Below, one piece after another: positions 8,057-16,821 of a stretch of DNA of 64,000 bases. The notes under the pieces are model-generated. The model saw only the letters and a program-made list of their open reading frames with translations, was not told the DNA's origin and did not search any database. The translations under genes and the position numbers were made by a program. Numbering within the stretch: the stretch's first letter is position 1; every line of letters begins with the position of its first letter. The DNA lies in contig NZ_AVPK01000003.1 of NCBI RefSeq assembly GCF_000768685.1, positions 124,001 through 188,000 of the forward strand. Reading direction: 5' to 3'. This DNA comes from Knoellia subterranea KCTC 19937. Its GTDB lineage: Bacteria > Actinomycetota > Actinomycetes > Actinomycetales > Dermatophilaceae.

Positions 8057-9634
8057 TCAGGTGATGCGGGCGCGGAGCTCGCGGGCGAGGATCTTGCCCG
8101 TCGCGTTCCGCGGGAGCTCGTCGACGAAGTGCACCTCACGAGGCACGACGTGCCGCGCCCGGTGTGCCCTGACGTGCTCCTTGACCTCGTCGGCCGAGAG
8201 CTCGTGTCCGTCCTGGAGGGCGATGAACGCCGCGAGGCGCTGCCCGAACTCGGGGTCCGGCACGCCGACGACCGACACCTCGCGCACGGCGGGGTGGTCG
8301 ATGAGCAGGGACTCGACCTCGATCGGATAGACGTTCTCGCCGCCGCTGACGATCATGTCGTCGTCGCGGCCGTCGACGAAGTAGAGCCCGTCCGTGACGT
8401 GTCCCATGTCGCCGGTGGAGACGAGGCCGTCGACGAAGTCCTTCGTCGCGCCCGAGGTGTAGCCGTCGAAGACGAGGTCGTTGCCGCAGAAGATGCGGCC
8501 GGTCTCGCCCGGGGCGACCTCATGGTTGTCCGCGTCGAGGATCTTCACGACCGTGCCGAGCGGCGGTGTGCCCGCTGTGTCGGGGTTGATGCGCATGTCC
8601 TCGGGGGTCGCGATGCAGATCCACGACGCCTCGGTCGAGCCGTAGAGGTTGTAGAGCACGTCGCCGTACTCGTCCATGAACTTCGTCGTGAAGCCGTGGG
8701 GGTAGGCCGAACCCGAGGTCGCGACGACGCGCAGGTTCTTGCGACGTCGGATGCCGCCGGGGTCAGCCGGGAGCTCCATCATGCGCTGGAGCATCACGGG
8801 GATGGCGAACATCGCGTGACACTCCTTCATCTCGAGGAGGTCCTTGGCGGCCTGGGGTTCGAAGCGACGCTGCAGCACGATGGTCGCGCGCAGCGCGAAG
8901 CTCAGCTGCATCGCCGCATAACCCCACGTGTGGAAGATCGGCGCGCTGATGAGGATGCGGTCCTGGGCGCGCAGCGGGATCCGCTCGATGATCGAGATGA
9001 GGGGGCCGAAGCCACCGGGCGTCTTGCGGGCCGCACCCTTGGGTGTGCCCGTCGTGCCCGACGTGAGGATGATCGTGCGGCCACCCTTGGCGGGCGGCGC
9101 GAGGACAGGGGCCGTCGGGGCGGCATCGAGGTCGGCGGACCAGTCGGACTCGCGGATGACCGTCACGGTCGCGGGCAGCTCGCCGACCACGCCGTCGAAC
9201 TCATCGTCGTGGAGGAGCGCGGTGAGCTCCTGCTGTTCGGCGACGACGGCGAGCTGGCCGGCCGACAGGCCGGTGTTCATGAGGACGAGGTCGATGCCGA
9301 CGGCTGCGGCGCCGGTCATGACCTCGACGGCGCCGACGTGGTTGCGCGCGAGCAGGCCCAGTCGCTGTCCGGGTCGAAAACCCTTGGCGCGCAGCAGTTC
9401 CGAGATCTTTTCCGACCGAGCCAGCAGGTCGGCATACGTGATCGAACCGCGCTGCTCGTCGATGACGGCAACCTGTTTCGGGCTGCGGTGAGCAGCCTGG
9501 CGCAGCTCACCCGCGAGGCCGAAACCCCACTTCTGCAGGGAAAGGAGCTGGCTGACCTGCCGGTGCGGTGGGCCGGGCGCGAGCATGCCGCGCTTGGCCA
9601 TCACCGCACCGACGGTCAACAGACTGATCGACAC
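8057..9634 (-). CDS. AMP-forming acyl-CoA synthetase (FadD-like)
   Basis: ANL-superfamily adenylate-forming enzyme, 525 residues. It activates a carboxylic acid, probably a medium- or long-chain fatty acid, with ATP and CoA. Visible motifs are the phosphate-binding loop TSGTTGTPKG (191-200), the adenine motif LYNLYGSTEASW, the hinge DGRDDDMIVSGGENVYPIEVE and the C-terminal catalytic Lys in NATGKILARELR. The start given is a GTG 6 bases after the stop of the SCP2-domain gene, with which it is probably cotranscribed; ATG at 9601 is a possible alternative. The upstream sterol-carrier gene supports a lipid substrate. Confidence 0.9.
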   Translation of the reverse strand: MSISLLTVGAVMAKRGMLAPGPPHRQVSQLLSLQKWGFGLAGELRQAAHRSPKQVAVIDEQRGSITYADLLARSEKISELLRAKGFRPGQRLGLLARNHVGAVEVMTGAAAVGIDLVLMNTGLSAGQLAVVAEQQELTALLHDDEFDGVVGELPATVTVIRESDWSADLDAAPTAPVLAPPAKGGRTIILTSGTTGTPKGAARKTPGGFGPLISIIERIPLRAQDRILISAPIFHTWGYAAMQLSFALRATIVLQRRFEPQAAKDLLEMKECHAMFAIPVMLQRMMELPADPGGIRRRKNLRVVATSGSAYPHGFTTKFMDEYGDVLYNLYGSTEASWICIATPEDMRINPDTAGTPPLGTVVKILDADNHEVAPGETGRIFCGNDLVFDGYTSGATKDFVDGLVSTGDMGHVTDGLYFVDGRDDDMIVSGGENVYPIEVESLLIDHPAVREVSVVGVPDPEFGQRLAAFIALQDGHELSADEVKEHVRAHRARHVVPREVHFVDELPRNATGKILARELRARIT

Positions 9635-9640
9635 GTCGGA

Positions 9641-10093
9641 TCAGCCCTTGGGGGTGTCGAACCAGTTCTGGAAGGCCATGGCCGCGCCGAGGTCGCCGCG
9701 CGCCTTGATCTTGCCCATCATGACCATCATGGTCGGGTTGCCGGAGCCGGTGATGAGCTTCGCGAACTCGGCCGGGCCGAGCATGATCGAGGTCTTCGGC
9801 TCCTCGGTCGGGGACTTCTCGACGGTGCAGGCGCCGTCCTTGACGACGACGGCGTAGGTGTCGTCGGTGCCGCCGGGGCCACCGGTGATGCGCCAGTTGA
9901 CTCGCGCGTCGGCGCCCTGGGCCTTGTCGGCGTTGAAGAGCACGGGGAAGCGGTCGAAGATCGCATCGAGGATGGACTGACGGTGCTCGCCGCCCATGAT
10001 CTCGTTGATCTCCTTGTCGGAGAGCTTCTTGACGGTGGCGGCGAACTCGGCCGGGTCCATCGTGGCGAAGGTCGTGGGGTCGATGTCGGTCAT
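9641..10093 (-). CDS. SCP2 sterol-binding domain protein
   Basis: A 150-residue protein with an SCP2-type fold (residues about 45-145), which binds lipids or acyl-CoA in a hydrophobic tunnel. Visible signatures are DARVNWRITGGPGGTDDTYAV and the C-terminal lipid-pocket segment PTMMVMMGKIKARGDLGAAM. A longer frame to 10276 exists, but the start at 10093 is supported by GAGGAGG about 8 bases upstream. It is the first gene of a pair with the acyl-CoA synthetase; the two probably act together in acyl-chain handling. It has no export signal. Confidence 0.88.
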   Translation of the reverse strand: MTDIDPTTFATMDPAEFAATVKKLSDKEINEIMGGEHRQSILDAIFDRFPVLFNADKAQGADARVNWRITGGPGGTDDTYAVVVKDGACTVEKSPTEEPKTSIMLGPAEFAKLITGSGNPTMMVMMGKIKARGDLGAAMAFQNWFDTPKG

Positions 10094-10218
10094 CGCGAGG
10101 GGTCCTCCTCGTTGAGGTGAATGATCAGCCTCGACCCTACTCGCGGGTAATGAGGCCGACAATGGTTGGGCCACCGTGCCGCCTGTCACACCGGTGCGGG
10201 GTCGGGGAGGATGCGGGC

Positions 10219-10989
10219 ATGCGACTCGAGGACCATCTCGCAGGCCTTTCCGATGCGATCGACCACTTGGCTGCACGTGCCGAGCAGGCGGGGCTCGACG
10301 CTCCCGTGCCGACCTGCCCGGACTGGACGGTGCGCGATCTCGTCACCCACCAGGGCATGGTGCACCGGTGGGCGACGGCACTCGTCGTGGGCGATGACGC
10401 GGTCGCGGCCGATCCCGCGGCCCTCGAGGCGGCAGGCCTGGCCAGCACCGATCCGTTGTCGTGGTTCCGGATGGGCGGCGCTCGTCTGCTGCAGGCCCTC
10501 GAACAGGCGCCGGCCGACCTCGATGCCCTCGTCTTCCTCAAGAACGCGCCCCCGGCGCGCCAGTTCTGGGCGCGACGTCAGTGCCACGAGACGACGATCC
10601 ACGCTGCGGATGCGCTGTCCGCCCGGACATCCCGTATGCCGTCCGCCCACCTCGCGAACCTCGACGCGCCTCTGGCGGCGGACGGGATCGACGAACTCCT
10701 CACGGGGTTCCTGCCCAGGTCGAAGTCGCGCCTTCGCTCGGACGACACGGTGCGAATTGCGGTGTGCCCCAGTGATGTTGAGCAGGCGTGGCTCGTGACG
10801 GTGAGTGAAGGACCGCCGGTGAGCACCCGGCATACCCGCGAGGATGTGGAGCTGCGCGACGCCGAGGTGACGTTCAGTGGGACCGCTGCCGAGCTCTACC
10901 TCGGGTTGTGGAACCGCGGCGACGAGATCACCACCAACGACGCGGACGAGCTCGCGCGGTGGCGTGCGCTCGCCCGCGTCCAGTGGTGA
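10219..10989 (+). CDS. MDMPI/DinB-like maleylpyruvate isomerase family protein
   Basis: A 256-residue member of the mycothiol-dependent maleylpyruvate isomerase (MDMPI, TIGR03083-type) family. The N-terminal DinB-like four-helix bundle starts MRLEDHLAGLSDAIDHLAARAEQ and contains CPDWTVRDLVTHQGMVHRWA, where the His residues bind a metal. The C-terminal MDMPI_C domain ends VTFSGTAAELYLGLWNRGD. Most actinobacterial members have no assigned substrate. The start at 10219 has GGGAGG upstream and fits the family. The gene contains an exact copy of the dispersed word (encoding RMPSA) and one variant. Confidence 0.85.
   Translation: MRLEDHLAGLSDAIDHLAARAEQAGLDAPVPTCPDWTVRDLVTHQGMVHRWATALVVGDDAVAADPAALEAAGLASTDPLSWFRMGGARLLQALEQAPADLDALVFLKNAPPARQFWARRQCHETTIHAADALSARTSRMPSAHLANLDAPLAADGIDELLTGFLPRSKSRLRSDDTVRIAVCPSDVEQAWLVTVSEGPPVSTRHTREDVELRDAEVTFSGTAAELYLGLWNRGDEITTNDADELARWRALARVQW
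10635..10646 (+). repeat. Dispersed word TATGCCGTCCGC, exact copy
   Basis: Exact copy inside the MDMPI-family gene, read in the sense frame as Arg-Met-Pro-Ser-Ala. Confidence 0.9.
10819..10836 (-). repeat. Variant of the dispersed word
   Basis: GTGAGCACCCGGCATACC, which differs from GTGAGCGGACGGCATACC at three central bases; the identical 18-mer occurs again inside tilS at 32710-32727. Both are read as Ser-Thr-Arg-His-Thr. Confidence 0.7.
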
Positions 10990-11009
10990 CGGTCGGCCCC
11001 CAAAGGAGG

Positions 11010-11047
11010 TGGTGCAGGAGGCGCGGAATGTCGCGCCCCCTGCACCA
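11010..11047. terminator. Bidirectional hairpin terminator
   Basis: A 16-bp stem with one mismatch and a 6-base loop (5' arm TGGTGCAGGAGGCGCG) between the converging MDMPI-family and topA genes. Confidence 0.8.
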
Positions 11048-11067
11048 CAGCTGAGTCGAACGGCCGA

Positions 11068-13881
11068 TCAGGCCTTCTTGGTCGCCTTCTTGGCCGTCGC
11101 CTTCTTCGCGGCAGCCTTCTTGGTCGTGGCCTTCTTCGTCGTCTTCTTGGCGGCACGCTTGCGCGTCGTCGGGCCCTTGGCGCGCTTCTCGGCGAGCAGC
11201 TCGAAGGCGCGCTCCTGGGTCAGCGTCTCGAGGTCGTCGTCGCGGCGCAGGGTCGCGTTGGTCTCGCCGTCGGTGACGTACTCGCCGAACCGGCCGTCCT
11301 TCACGACGACCGGCCGGCCCGACACCGGGTCGGGGCCGAACTCCTTGAGCGGCGGCTTGGCGGCGGCCCGACCACGCTGCTTCGGCTGGGCATAGATCGC
11401 CTCGGCCTCCTCGAGCGTGATGTCGAAGAGCTGCTGCTCGGTCGTGAGCGAACGCGAGTCCGTGCCCTTCTTGAGGTAGGGACCGTAGCGACCGTTCTGC
11501 GCCGTGATCTCGACCTGCTTCTCACCCTCGGTGCCGTCCTCGTTCGTCACCTTCTCGGTGGTGACGCCGACGACGCGGGGGAGGGACAGCAGCTTGAGGG
11601 CGGTCTCGAGGTCGAGGGTCGCGAGGTCCATGTCCTTGAAGAGCGACGCCGTGCGCGGCTTGACCTTGTTCTTGCCCTTGAGCGCCGCAACTTCCTCTGG
11701 CAGCACCTCGGTGACATACGGCCCATACCGACCGGCCTTGGCGACGATATCGCGACCGTTCTCCGGGTCCTGACCGAGCACGCGCCCGTCGTCGGCGGCC
11801 GTCGCGAGCAGTTCGCGCGCCTTCTCCGGCGTCATCTCGTCGGGGGCGATGTCGTCGTTGATCGTGGCCCGGCGCGGAGTCGCAGGTGTGCCGTCAGCGG
11901 AAGCCGAGTCGCCGGCATACGCGTCGCTGATCTCCCCGGTCTCGGGGTCGACACCGGCGGGTGCGACCTCCTCGACATAGGGGCCGTAGCGACCGACGCG
12001 CACGACGATCCCGTCGCCGATCTCGATCGTGGAGATGCCGCGGGCGTCGATCTCGCCGAGGTCGGCGACGAGGTCGCGCAGGCCCTGGCTCGACCTCGCC
12101 TCGTCACCGAAGTAGAAGCGCTTGAGCCACGTCGCCCGCTGCGCGTTGCCGCCGGCGATCTCGTCGAGGTCCTCCTCCATCGAGGCGGTGAAGTCGTAGT
12201 CGACGAGACGGGTGAAGTGCTCCTCCATGAGGCGCGTCACCGCGAACGCGAGCCACGACGGCACGAGCGCGTTGCCGCGGTTCGAGACGTAGCCACGGTC
12301 CTGGATCGTGCCGATGGTGGAGGCGTAGGTCGACGGACGACCGATGCCCTTCTCCTCCATGGCCTTGACGAGCGTGGCCTCGGTGTAGCGGGCCGGCGGG
12401 GAGGTGTCGTGGCCGTCGGCCTCGGCGCGCAGCGTCGTGAGCGCGGTGCTCTCGCCCATCCTGGGGAGGCGACGCTCCTCGTCGGTCGTCGCGTTGCGCT
12501 GCTCGTCCCGACCTTCCTCGTATGCCGCGAGGAAGCCTCGGAAGGTGATGACCGTTCCGCTTGCGGTGAACTCGACCCGCTCGGCCGGGGCCTCACGATC
12601 GAGCGTCGCGCCGAGCTTGACGGTCGCCGTCGAGCCCTTGGCATCGGCCATCTGTGAGGCGATGGTGCGCTTCCAGATGAGTTCGTAGAGCGCGAACTCG
12701 TCGCCGCGCAGCTCGCCGGCAACCTGGGCCGGGGTGCGGAAGCGGTCACCAGCGGGACGGATGGCCTCGTGGGCCTCCTGCGCGTTCTTGACCTTCTTGG
12801 CGTAGTTGCGCGGTGCGTCCGGCACGTAGTCGGCGCCATAGAGGTCGCGCGCCTGCTGCCGGGCGGCCGTGAGTGCCGACTGCGACAGGGCGGTCGAGTC
12901 GGTACGCATATAGGTGATGTAGCCGTTCTCGTAGAGACGCTGCGCGACACGCATGGCGTTCTTCGAGGAGAGACGGAGCTTGCGGGACGCCTCCTGCTGG
13001 AGGGTCGACGTGGTGAAGGGCGCGCTCGGGCGACGCGTGTAGGGCTTCTCGGCGACCGACGTGACGGTGACGTCGGCGGCCATGACGGCGTGGGCGATGC
13101 CCGTGGCCGTGCCCTCGTCGAGGTGGGCGACGTCGCCCTTGAGACGGCCGTCGTCACCGAAGTCACGACCCGTGGCGACCCGGCGGCCATCGACACCCGT
13201 GAGGCGGGCGGTGAAGGCCTGCGACTCGGCGCCCGGCGTGAACTCACCCTCGACGTCCCAGTAGTTGGCCGAGCGGAAGGCCATGCGCTCGCGCTCGCGC
13301 TCGACGACCATGCGGGTCGCGACGGACTGGACGCGGCCGGCGGACAGGCCGGCCTTGACCTTGCGCCACAGGACCGGCGAGATCTCGTAGCCGTAGAGGC
13401 GGTCGAGGATGCGGCGCGTCTCCTGGGCGTCCACGAGGGCGGTGTCGAGGTCGCGGGTATTGGCGGCCGCGCGCTGGATGGCCTCCTTGGTGATCTCGTG
13501 GAACACCATGCGCTTGACCGGAACCCGCGGCTGGAGCGTCTCGAGGAGGTGCCAGGCGATGGCCTCGCCCTCGCGGTCCTCATCAGTGGCGAGGTAGAGC
13601 TCGTCGGCGTTCTTGAGCGCCGCCTTGAGCTCACGGACCTTCTTCTTCTTGTCCGCGTCGACGACGTAGTAGGGCTCGAAGTCGTTGTCGACATCGACAC
13701 CGAAGCGGCCGAACGGGCCCTTCTTGATGTCGGCGGGCATCTCCGACGGGGTCGGGATGTCGCGGATGTGGCCGACGGACGCCTCGACGTCCCAGTCGGC
13801 GCCGAGATATCCGGCGATGGTCTTGGCCTTGGCGGGGGACTCGACGATGACGAGCTTGCGACCCGTGCCTGCTGGACTCAT
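11068..13881 (-). CDS. topA: DNA topoisomerase I
   Basis: Type IA topoisomerase, 937 residues, which relaxes negative supercoils by single-strand passage. It begins RKLVIVESPAKAKTIAGYLG (TOPRIM domain), has ATDEDREGEAIAWHL, and the active-site Tyr lies in NGYITYMRTDSTALS. The C-terminal half has repeated NGRYGPYL- and AGRYGPYVTEV-like units in place of Zn-binding domains, as in other actinobacteria, and ends in a lysine/alanine/threonine-rich tail of about 30 residues, a known feature of actinobacterial enzymes that helps hold DNA. It is transcribed alone and converges on the MDMPI-family gene. Confidence 0.97.
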   Translation of the reverse strand: MSPAGTGRKLVIVESPAKAKTIAGYLGADWDVEASVGHIRDIPTPSEMPADIKKGPFGRFGVDVDNDFEPYYVVDADKKKKVRELKAALKNADELYLATDEDREGEAIAWHLLETLQPRVPVKRMVFHEITKEAIQRAAANTRDLDTALVDAQETRRILDRLYGYEISPVLWRKVKAGLSAGRVQSVATRMVVERERERMAFRSANYWDVEGEFTPGAESQAFTARLTGVDGRRVATGRDFGDDGRLKGDVAHLDEGTATGIAHAVMAADVTVTSVAEKPYTRRPSAPFTTSTLQQEASRKLRLSSKNAMRVAQRLYENGYITYMRTDSTALSQSALTAARQQARDLYGADYVPDAPRNYAKKVKNAQEAHEAIRPAGDRFRTPAQVAGELRGDEFALYELIWKRTIASQMADAKGSTATVKLGATLDREAPAERVEFTASGTVITFRGFLAAYEEGRDEQRNATTDEERRLPRMGESTALTTLRAEADGHDTSPPARYTEATLVKAMEEKGIGRPSTYASTIGTIQDRGYVSNRGNALVPSWLAFAVTRLMEEHFTRLVDYDFTASMEEDLDEIAGGNAQRATWLKRFYFGDEARSSQGLRDLVADLGEIDARGISTIEIGDGIVVRVGRYGPYVEEVAPAGVDPETGEISDAYAGDSASADGTPATPRRATINDDIAPDEMTPEKARELLATAADDGRVLGQDPENGRDIVAKAGRYGPYVTEVLPEEVAALKGKNKVKPRTASLFKDMDLATLDLETALKLLSLPRVVGVTTEKVTNEDGTEGEKQVEITAQNGRYGPYLKKGTDSRSLTTEQQLFDITLEEAEAIYAQPKQRGRAAAKPPLKEFGPDPVSGRPVVVKDGRFGEYVTDGETNATLRRDDDLETLTQERAFELLAEKRAKGPTTRKRAAKKTTKKATTKKAAAKKATAKKATKKA

Positions 13882-13965
13882 GGGGCATCGATCCTGTCTG
13901 TCACCTCGTGCAGCGGATTCGTCGCTGCTCCGACGAGGGAACGTCAGTGACGGTACAGGTAGGTG

Positions 13966-14820
13966 TCAATCCGGCGAATCCAGCCCCAACACCTCGGACA
14001 GCCTCGACCTCATCGCCGCGCGGTCCGGATTCACGCCGTGCCACAGCTCGATCGCGATGGCGCCCTGGGCGACGAGCATGCCGAGTCCGTCGAGCGTCTG
14101 CGCCTTCCGTTGCGCTGCCGCGCGCAGGTATGCCGTCCGCGGAGGATTCGGGATGACGTCCGCTACCAGCAGCTCGGGTCTCAGGCTGTCGGGGTCGATG
14201 TCGACGAGGGCCTGGTCGTCGCCCAACCCAACCGACGTGGCGTTGACGACGACATCGGCACTGGACGGGACGGCATACCGGCTCGTCCAGGGCTGGAAGT
14301 CCGCCTCCGCATCGGTACGGTCGGCGACGAGCTGTGCGAGCGCTTCTCCGCGGACGGCGTTGCGGTTGACGACGGTGATGCGGGCGGCGCCGGCGAGGGC
14401 CGACTCGACGGCAATGGCGCGCCCGGCCCCACCGGCGCCGAGGACGACGATGTGCGTGCCACCGGGGTGGCGGTACTCGCGCATCGCCTCGACGAAGCCC
14501 TGGCCATCGGTGTTGTGGCCCGTGAGGGATCCGTCGTGGATCGTCACGCAGTTGACGGCACCGATGAGCTCGGCCGACTCGGCGAGCTGGTCGAGGTGGT
14601 CGATGACGGCGACCTTGTGGGGCATCGAGCAGTTGAAGCCGACCCAGCCCATGGCGCGGGCGCCGGAGATCGCGTCGGCGAGGTCGGCGCTGCTGACGTC
14701 GACATTGAGGTAGCGGGCGTCGAGGCCTGCCGCCTCGTAGGCGGCTTCCATCATGGCGACGGTCGGGTTGTCGTCGGCGGGGGAGGAGAAGGAGCCGGTG
14801 AGGACGCTGAGGAAGCCCAT
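13966..14820 (-). CDS. aroE: Shikimate dehydrogenase
   Basis: NADP-dependent reduction of 3-dehydroshikimate in aromatic amino acid biosynthesis. The protein has 284 residues, normal for the family. The N-terminal substrate domain contains GWVGFNCSMPHKVAVIDHLD with the catalytic Lys, and NTDGQGFVEAM with the catalytic Asp; the nucleotide-binding loop is VVLGAGGAGRAIAVESA. A much longer open frame continues upstream, but the start at 14820 is backed by GGGAGGG about 7 bases away. It carries an exact copy of the dispersed word (encoding RTAY). Confidence 0.92.
   Translation of the reverse strand: MGFLSVLTGSFSSPADDNPTVAMMEAAYEAAGLDARYLNVDVSSADLADAISGARAMGWVGFNCSMPHKVAVIDHLDQLAESAELIGAVNCVTIHDGSLTGHNTDGQGFVEAMREYRHPGGTHIVVLGAGGAGRAIAVESALAGAARITVVNRNAVRGEALAQLVADRTDAEADFQPWTSRYAVPSSADVVVNATSVGLGDDQALVDIDPDSLRPELLVADVIPNPPRTAYLRAAAQRKAQTLDGLGMLVAQGAIAIELWHGVNPDRAAMRSRLSEVLGLDSPD
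14129..14140 (+). repeat. Dispersed word TATGCCGTCCGC, exact copy
   Basis: Exact copy inside aroE; on the coding strand it encodes Arg-Thr-Ala-Tyr (PPRTAYLRAA). Confidence 0.9.
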
Positions 14821-14863
14821 GCCCCACCCTCCCACCGGAGCGGCATCGTGGGGGAGGGGTGGA

Positions 14864-15919
14864 TCAAGGGATGACGAGGGACTTGCCCCGCGCGTGGAAC
14901 TCGCCCTGACGACGGAGCACCTCGGGTGCGTCCTCGAGCGACCAGCGCTGCTCGATGAGGGGCTCGAGGCGACCGGATGCCACCTGCTCCGCGAGCCACG
15001 CGATGTCGTCGGTGTTGCGGCTCGCGATCCGGAACGCCGGGGCGCTCTGGCTGGCGAAGGCGAACTGGATCGGGATGGCGAGCATGCGGGGCAGCGGTTT
15101 GAGCCACTTCGTCTTCGGCGACGTGACGGAGACGTAGGTGCCGTCCCGGTTGAGCAGGCGGCGGGCTTCGCGGAGTGACAGCGTGCCGGCGTTGTCGAAG
15201 AAGACGTCGAACGTGTCGCCGAGTGACCGGACATCCTCGCGCGTGTAGTCGACGACGCGGTCCGCGCCACGGGCCAGTGCCGCCTCGACGTTTCCGGTGC
15301 TGCAGACGGCGGTGACGTGCGAGGCGCCGAGGATCTTCGCGAGCGGGACGGCGAAGCTGCCCACTCCACCGGAGGCCCCTGCGATGAGGACGCGCTGACC
15401 CTCCCGCAGTCCGCCCCAGTCGCGCAGGCCCTGGAGTGCCGTCTCGGCCGCGACGCCGAGGGTCGTGGCCTGCTCGTGGGTCACGCCGTCGGGCTTGGGG
15501 AGCCACCAGTCCTCCGGGGCGAGGGCGTACTCCGCGAACCCGCCACCGTCGATCTCGCCGAAGACCTCGTCGCCGACGGCGTGCCGGGTCACGCCTTCGC
15601 CGATGGCCACGACAATGCCGGCGGCATCCGCGCCGGGGATGGTGCGGTTCGGACGACGGAGCCCGAGGGCCGGGCGGGAGAACATCGGCAGCCCCGTCGT
15701 GTAGTGCCAGTCGAGAGCGTTGACCGACGACGCCGCGACCTTGACGAGCACCTCGCCCGGGCCGGGCGTCGGCGTCGGGATCGTGCGCACCGAGACGACG
15801 TCCTCGGGTGCTCCGTACTTCTCGAACCACGCTGCCCGCATCGTCGCGGGGATCGCTGGGTTCGCTGCAGCGGGTGCCGCGCTCTGGGTGTCCACTGCCT
15901 GTTGCTGGGTCTGTTCCAT
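14864..15919 (-). CDS. Zinc-less MDR-family NAD(P)H-quinone/alcohol oxidoreductase
   Basis: Medium-chain dehydrogenase/reductase of 351 residues, closest in appearance to quinone oxidoreductase-like members (GroES-like N-terminal domain, then Rossmann domain). Visible features are GPGEVLVKVAASSVNALDWH, PGADAAGIVVAIGEGV, the coenzyme loop IAGASGGVGSFAVPLAKILGA and FDNAGTLSLREARRLL. The structural-zinc cysteine cluster is absent. It is divergent from a TetR gene with a double palindromic operator between them, so it is probably repressed by that regulator and induced by a small hydrophobic compound. An Ala-rich about 25-residue N-terminal extension precedes the domain. Confidence 0.88.
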   Translation of the reverse strand: MEQTQQQAVDTQSAAPAAANPAIPATMRAAWFEKYGAPEDVVSVRTIPTPTPGPGEVLVKVAASSVNALDWHYTTGLPMFSRPALGLRRPNRTIPGADAAGIVVAIGEGVTRHAVGDEVFGEIDGGGFAEYALAPEDWWLPKPDGVTHEQATTLGVAAETALQGLRDWGGLREGQRVLIAGASGGVGSFAVPLAKILGASHVTAVCSTGNVEAALARGADRVVDYTREDVRSLGDTFDVFFDNAGTLSLREARRLLNRDGTYVSVTSPKTKWLKPLPRMLAIPIQFAFASQSAPAFRIASRNTDDIAWLAEQVASGRLEPLIEQRWSLEDAPEVLRRQGEFHARGKSLVIP

Positions 15920-15960
15920 GACCGACCTCCCGGTCCTGTGGCGACGCTGCTCGCCGCCTA

Positions 15961-15992
15961 CTTACGGCGTAAGGTATTACTTACGCCGTAAG
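15961..15992. promoter_or_regulatory. Double palindromic TetR operator
   Basis: Two 13-bp perfect palindromes, CTTACGGCGTAAG (15961-15973) and CTTACGCCGTAAG (15980-15992), separated by 6 bases and differing only at the central base. They lie between the divergent oxidoreductase and TetR genes, so one site could repress both. This is a typical arrangement for two TetR dimers. Confidence 0.85.
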
Positions 15993-16043
15993 TGAGCAAT
16001 GGCCCGTGAGGACTACGATGCGCAGCGACAGGAGGGAGGACGC

Positions 16044-16745
16044 GTGACCAGTACCGCGCGGAGCACGAGCAGGCGGCCGCTGAGCCGCGACCGCGTCCTC
16101 CGCCGTGCCGTGAAGCTGGCCGACACCTCCGGTCTCGCAGCCGTGTCGATGCGCCGCCTCGGGCAGGACCTCGGCGTCGAGGCGATGTCGCTCTACAACC
16201 ACGTCAAGGGCAAGGAAGCCCTCCTCGACGCGATGGTCGAGCACGTCGGGGCCGAGCTCAACGCCGAGGTCGACGCACTCGACCTGCCCGACCCGGCCCA
16301 GGATTGGGCCGCAGCCCTGCGCGCCCGCTCCCTCGCTGCCCGCGTCGTCATGCTGCGCCACCCGTGGATGCCGACCGTGCTCGAGAGCCGCACGACGATG
16401 AGCCTCGAGATCGTCCGCTACTACGACGGCGTCGTCGCGATCCTCACGGCCGGCGGCTTCGACCACGACCTCACCCACCACTGCCTCCATGCCCTGGGCA
16501 GTCGAGTCCTCGGCTTCACTCAGGAGCTCTTCGACCCCGGCGACACGGGTGAGGACACGTCCGAGGAGGTCATGGCCCAGATGGCGCAGGCCGTCCCGAA
16601 CCTCATGGCCATGCTGGCCGAGGTCGCCCACGACGAGCCGGGCCAGACCCTCGGGTGGTGTGATGACCAGACCGAGTTCGAGTTCGGGCTCGACGTCCTG
16701 CTCGATGGTCTCGAACGACGCAGGGTGAGCCGCACGCGAAAGTGA
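16044..16745 (+). CDS. TetR-family transcriptional repressor
   Basis: A 233-residue regulator with an N-terminal helix-turn-helix (LSRDRVLRRAVKLADTSGLAAVSMRRLGQDLGVEAMSLYNHVKGK, split here by domain) and a TetR_C-type ligand-binding C-terminus like that of tetracycline-repressor relatives. GTG at 16044 is chosen over ATG at 15999 because GGAGGGAGG stands 5 bases before it. It is divergent from the oxidoreductase gene and has two palindromes at its promoter, so autoregulation and control of the neighbour are likely. Its stop codon lies within a copy of the dispersed motif. Confidence 0.9.
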   Translation: MTSTARSTSRRPLSRDRVLRRAVKLADTSGLAAVSMRRLGQDLGVEAMSLYNHVKGKEALLDAMVEHVGAELNAEVDALDLPDPAQDWAAALRARSLAARVVMLRHPWMPTVLESRTTMSLEIVRYYDGVVAILTAGGFDHDLTHHCLHALGSRVLGFTQELFDPGDTGEDTSEEVMAQMAQAVPNLMAMLAEVAHDEPGQTLGWCDDQTEFEFGLDVLLDGLERRRVSRTRK

Positions 16746-16757
16746 GCGGACGGCATA
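16746..16757 (-). repeat. Dispersed word, full 18-bp form
   Basis: Exact core within the full GTGAGCGGACGGCATACC (16742-16759). The TGA stop of the TetR gene (16743-16745) is part of the element. Confidence 0.92.
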
Positions 16758-16784
16758 CCGGACGCAGTTGGTTTCGAAAGCGAC

Positions 16785-16815
16785 TTGACCCTCACGCGAC
16801 GTGAGGCGCGACGGT
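16785..16815 (+). promoter_or_regulatory. TipA-like MerR promoter with spacer palindrome
   Basis: -35 TTGACC (16785-16790) and a possible -10 GACGGT (16810-16815) are separated by 19 bases, the long spacer typical of MerR-activated promoters. The perfect palindrome CCTCACGcgaCGTGAGG (16790-16806) fills the spacer and closely resembles the site in the Streptomyces tipA promoter. The predicted transcription start falls at or next to the ATG at 16822, which suggests a leaderless message. Confidence 0.8.
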
Positions 16816-16821
16816 GGATGC

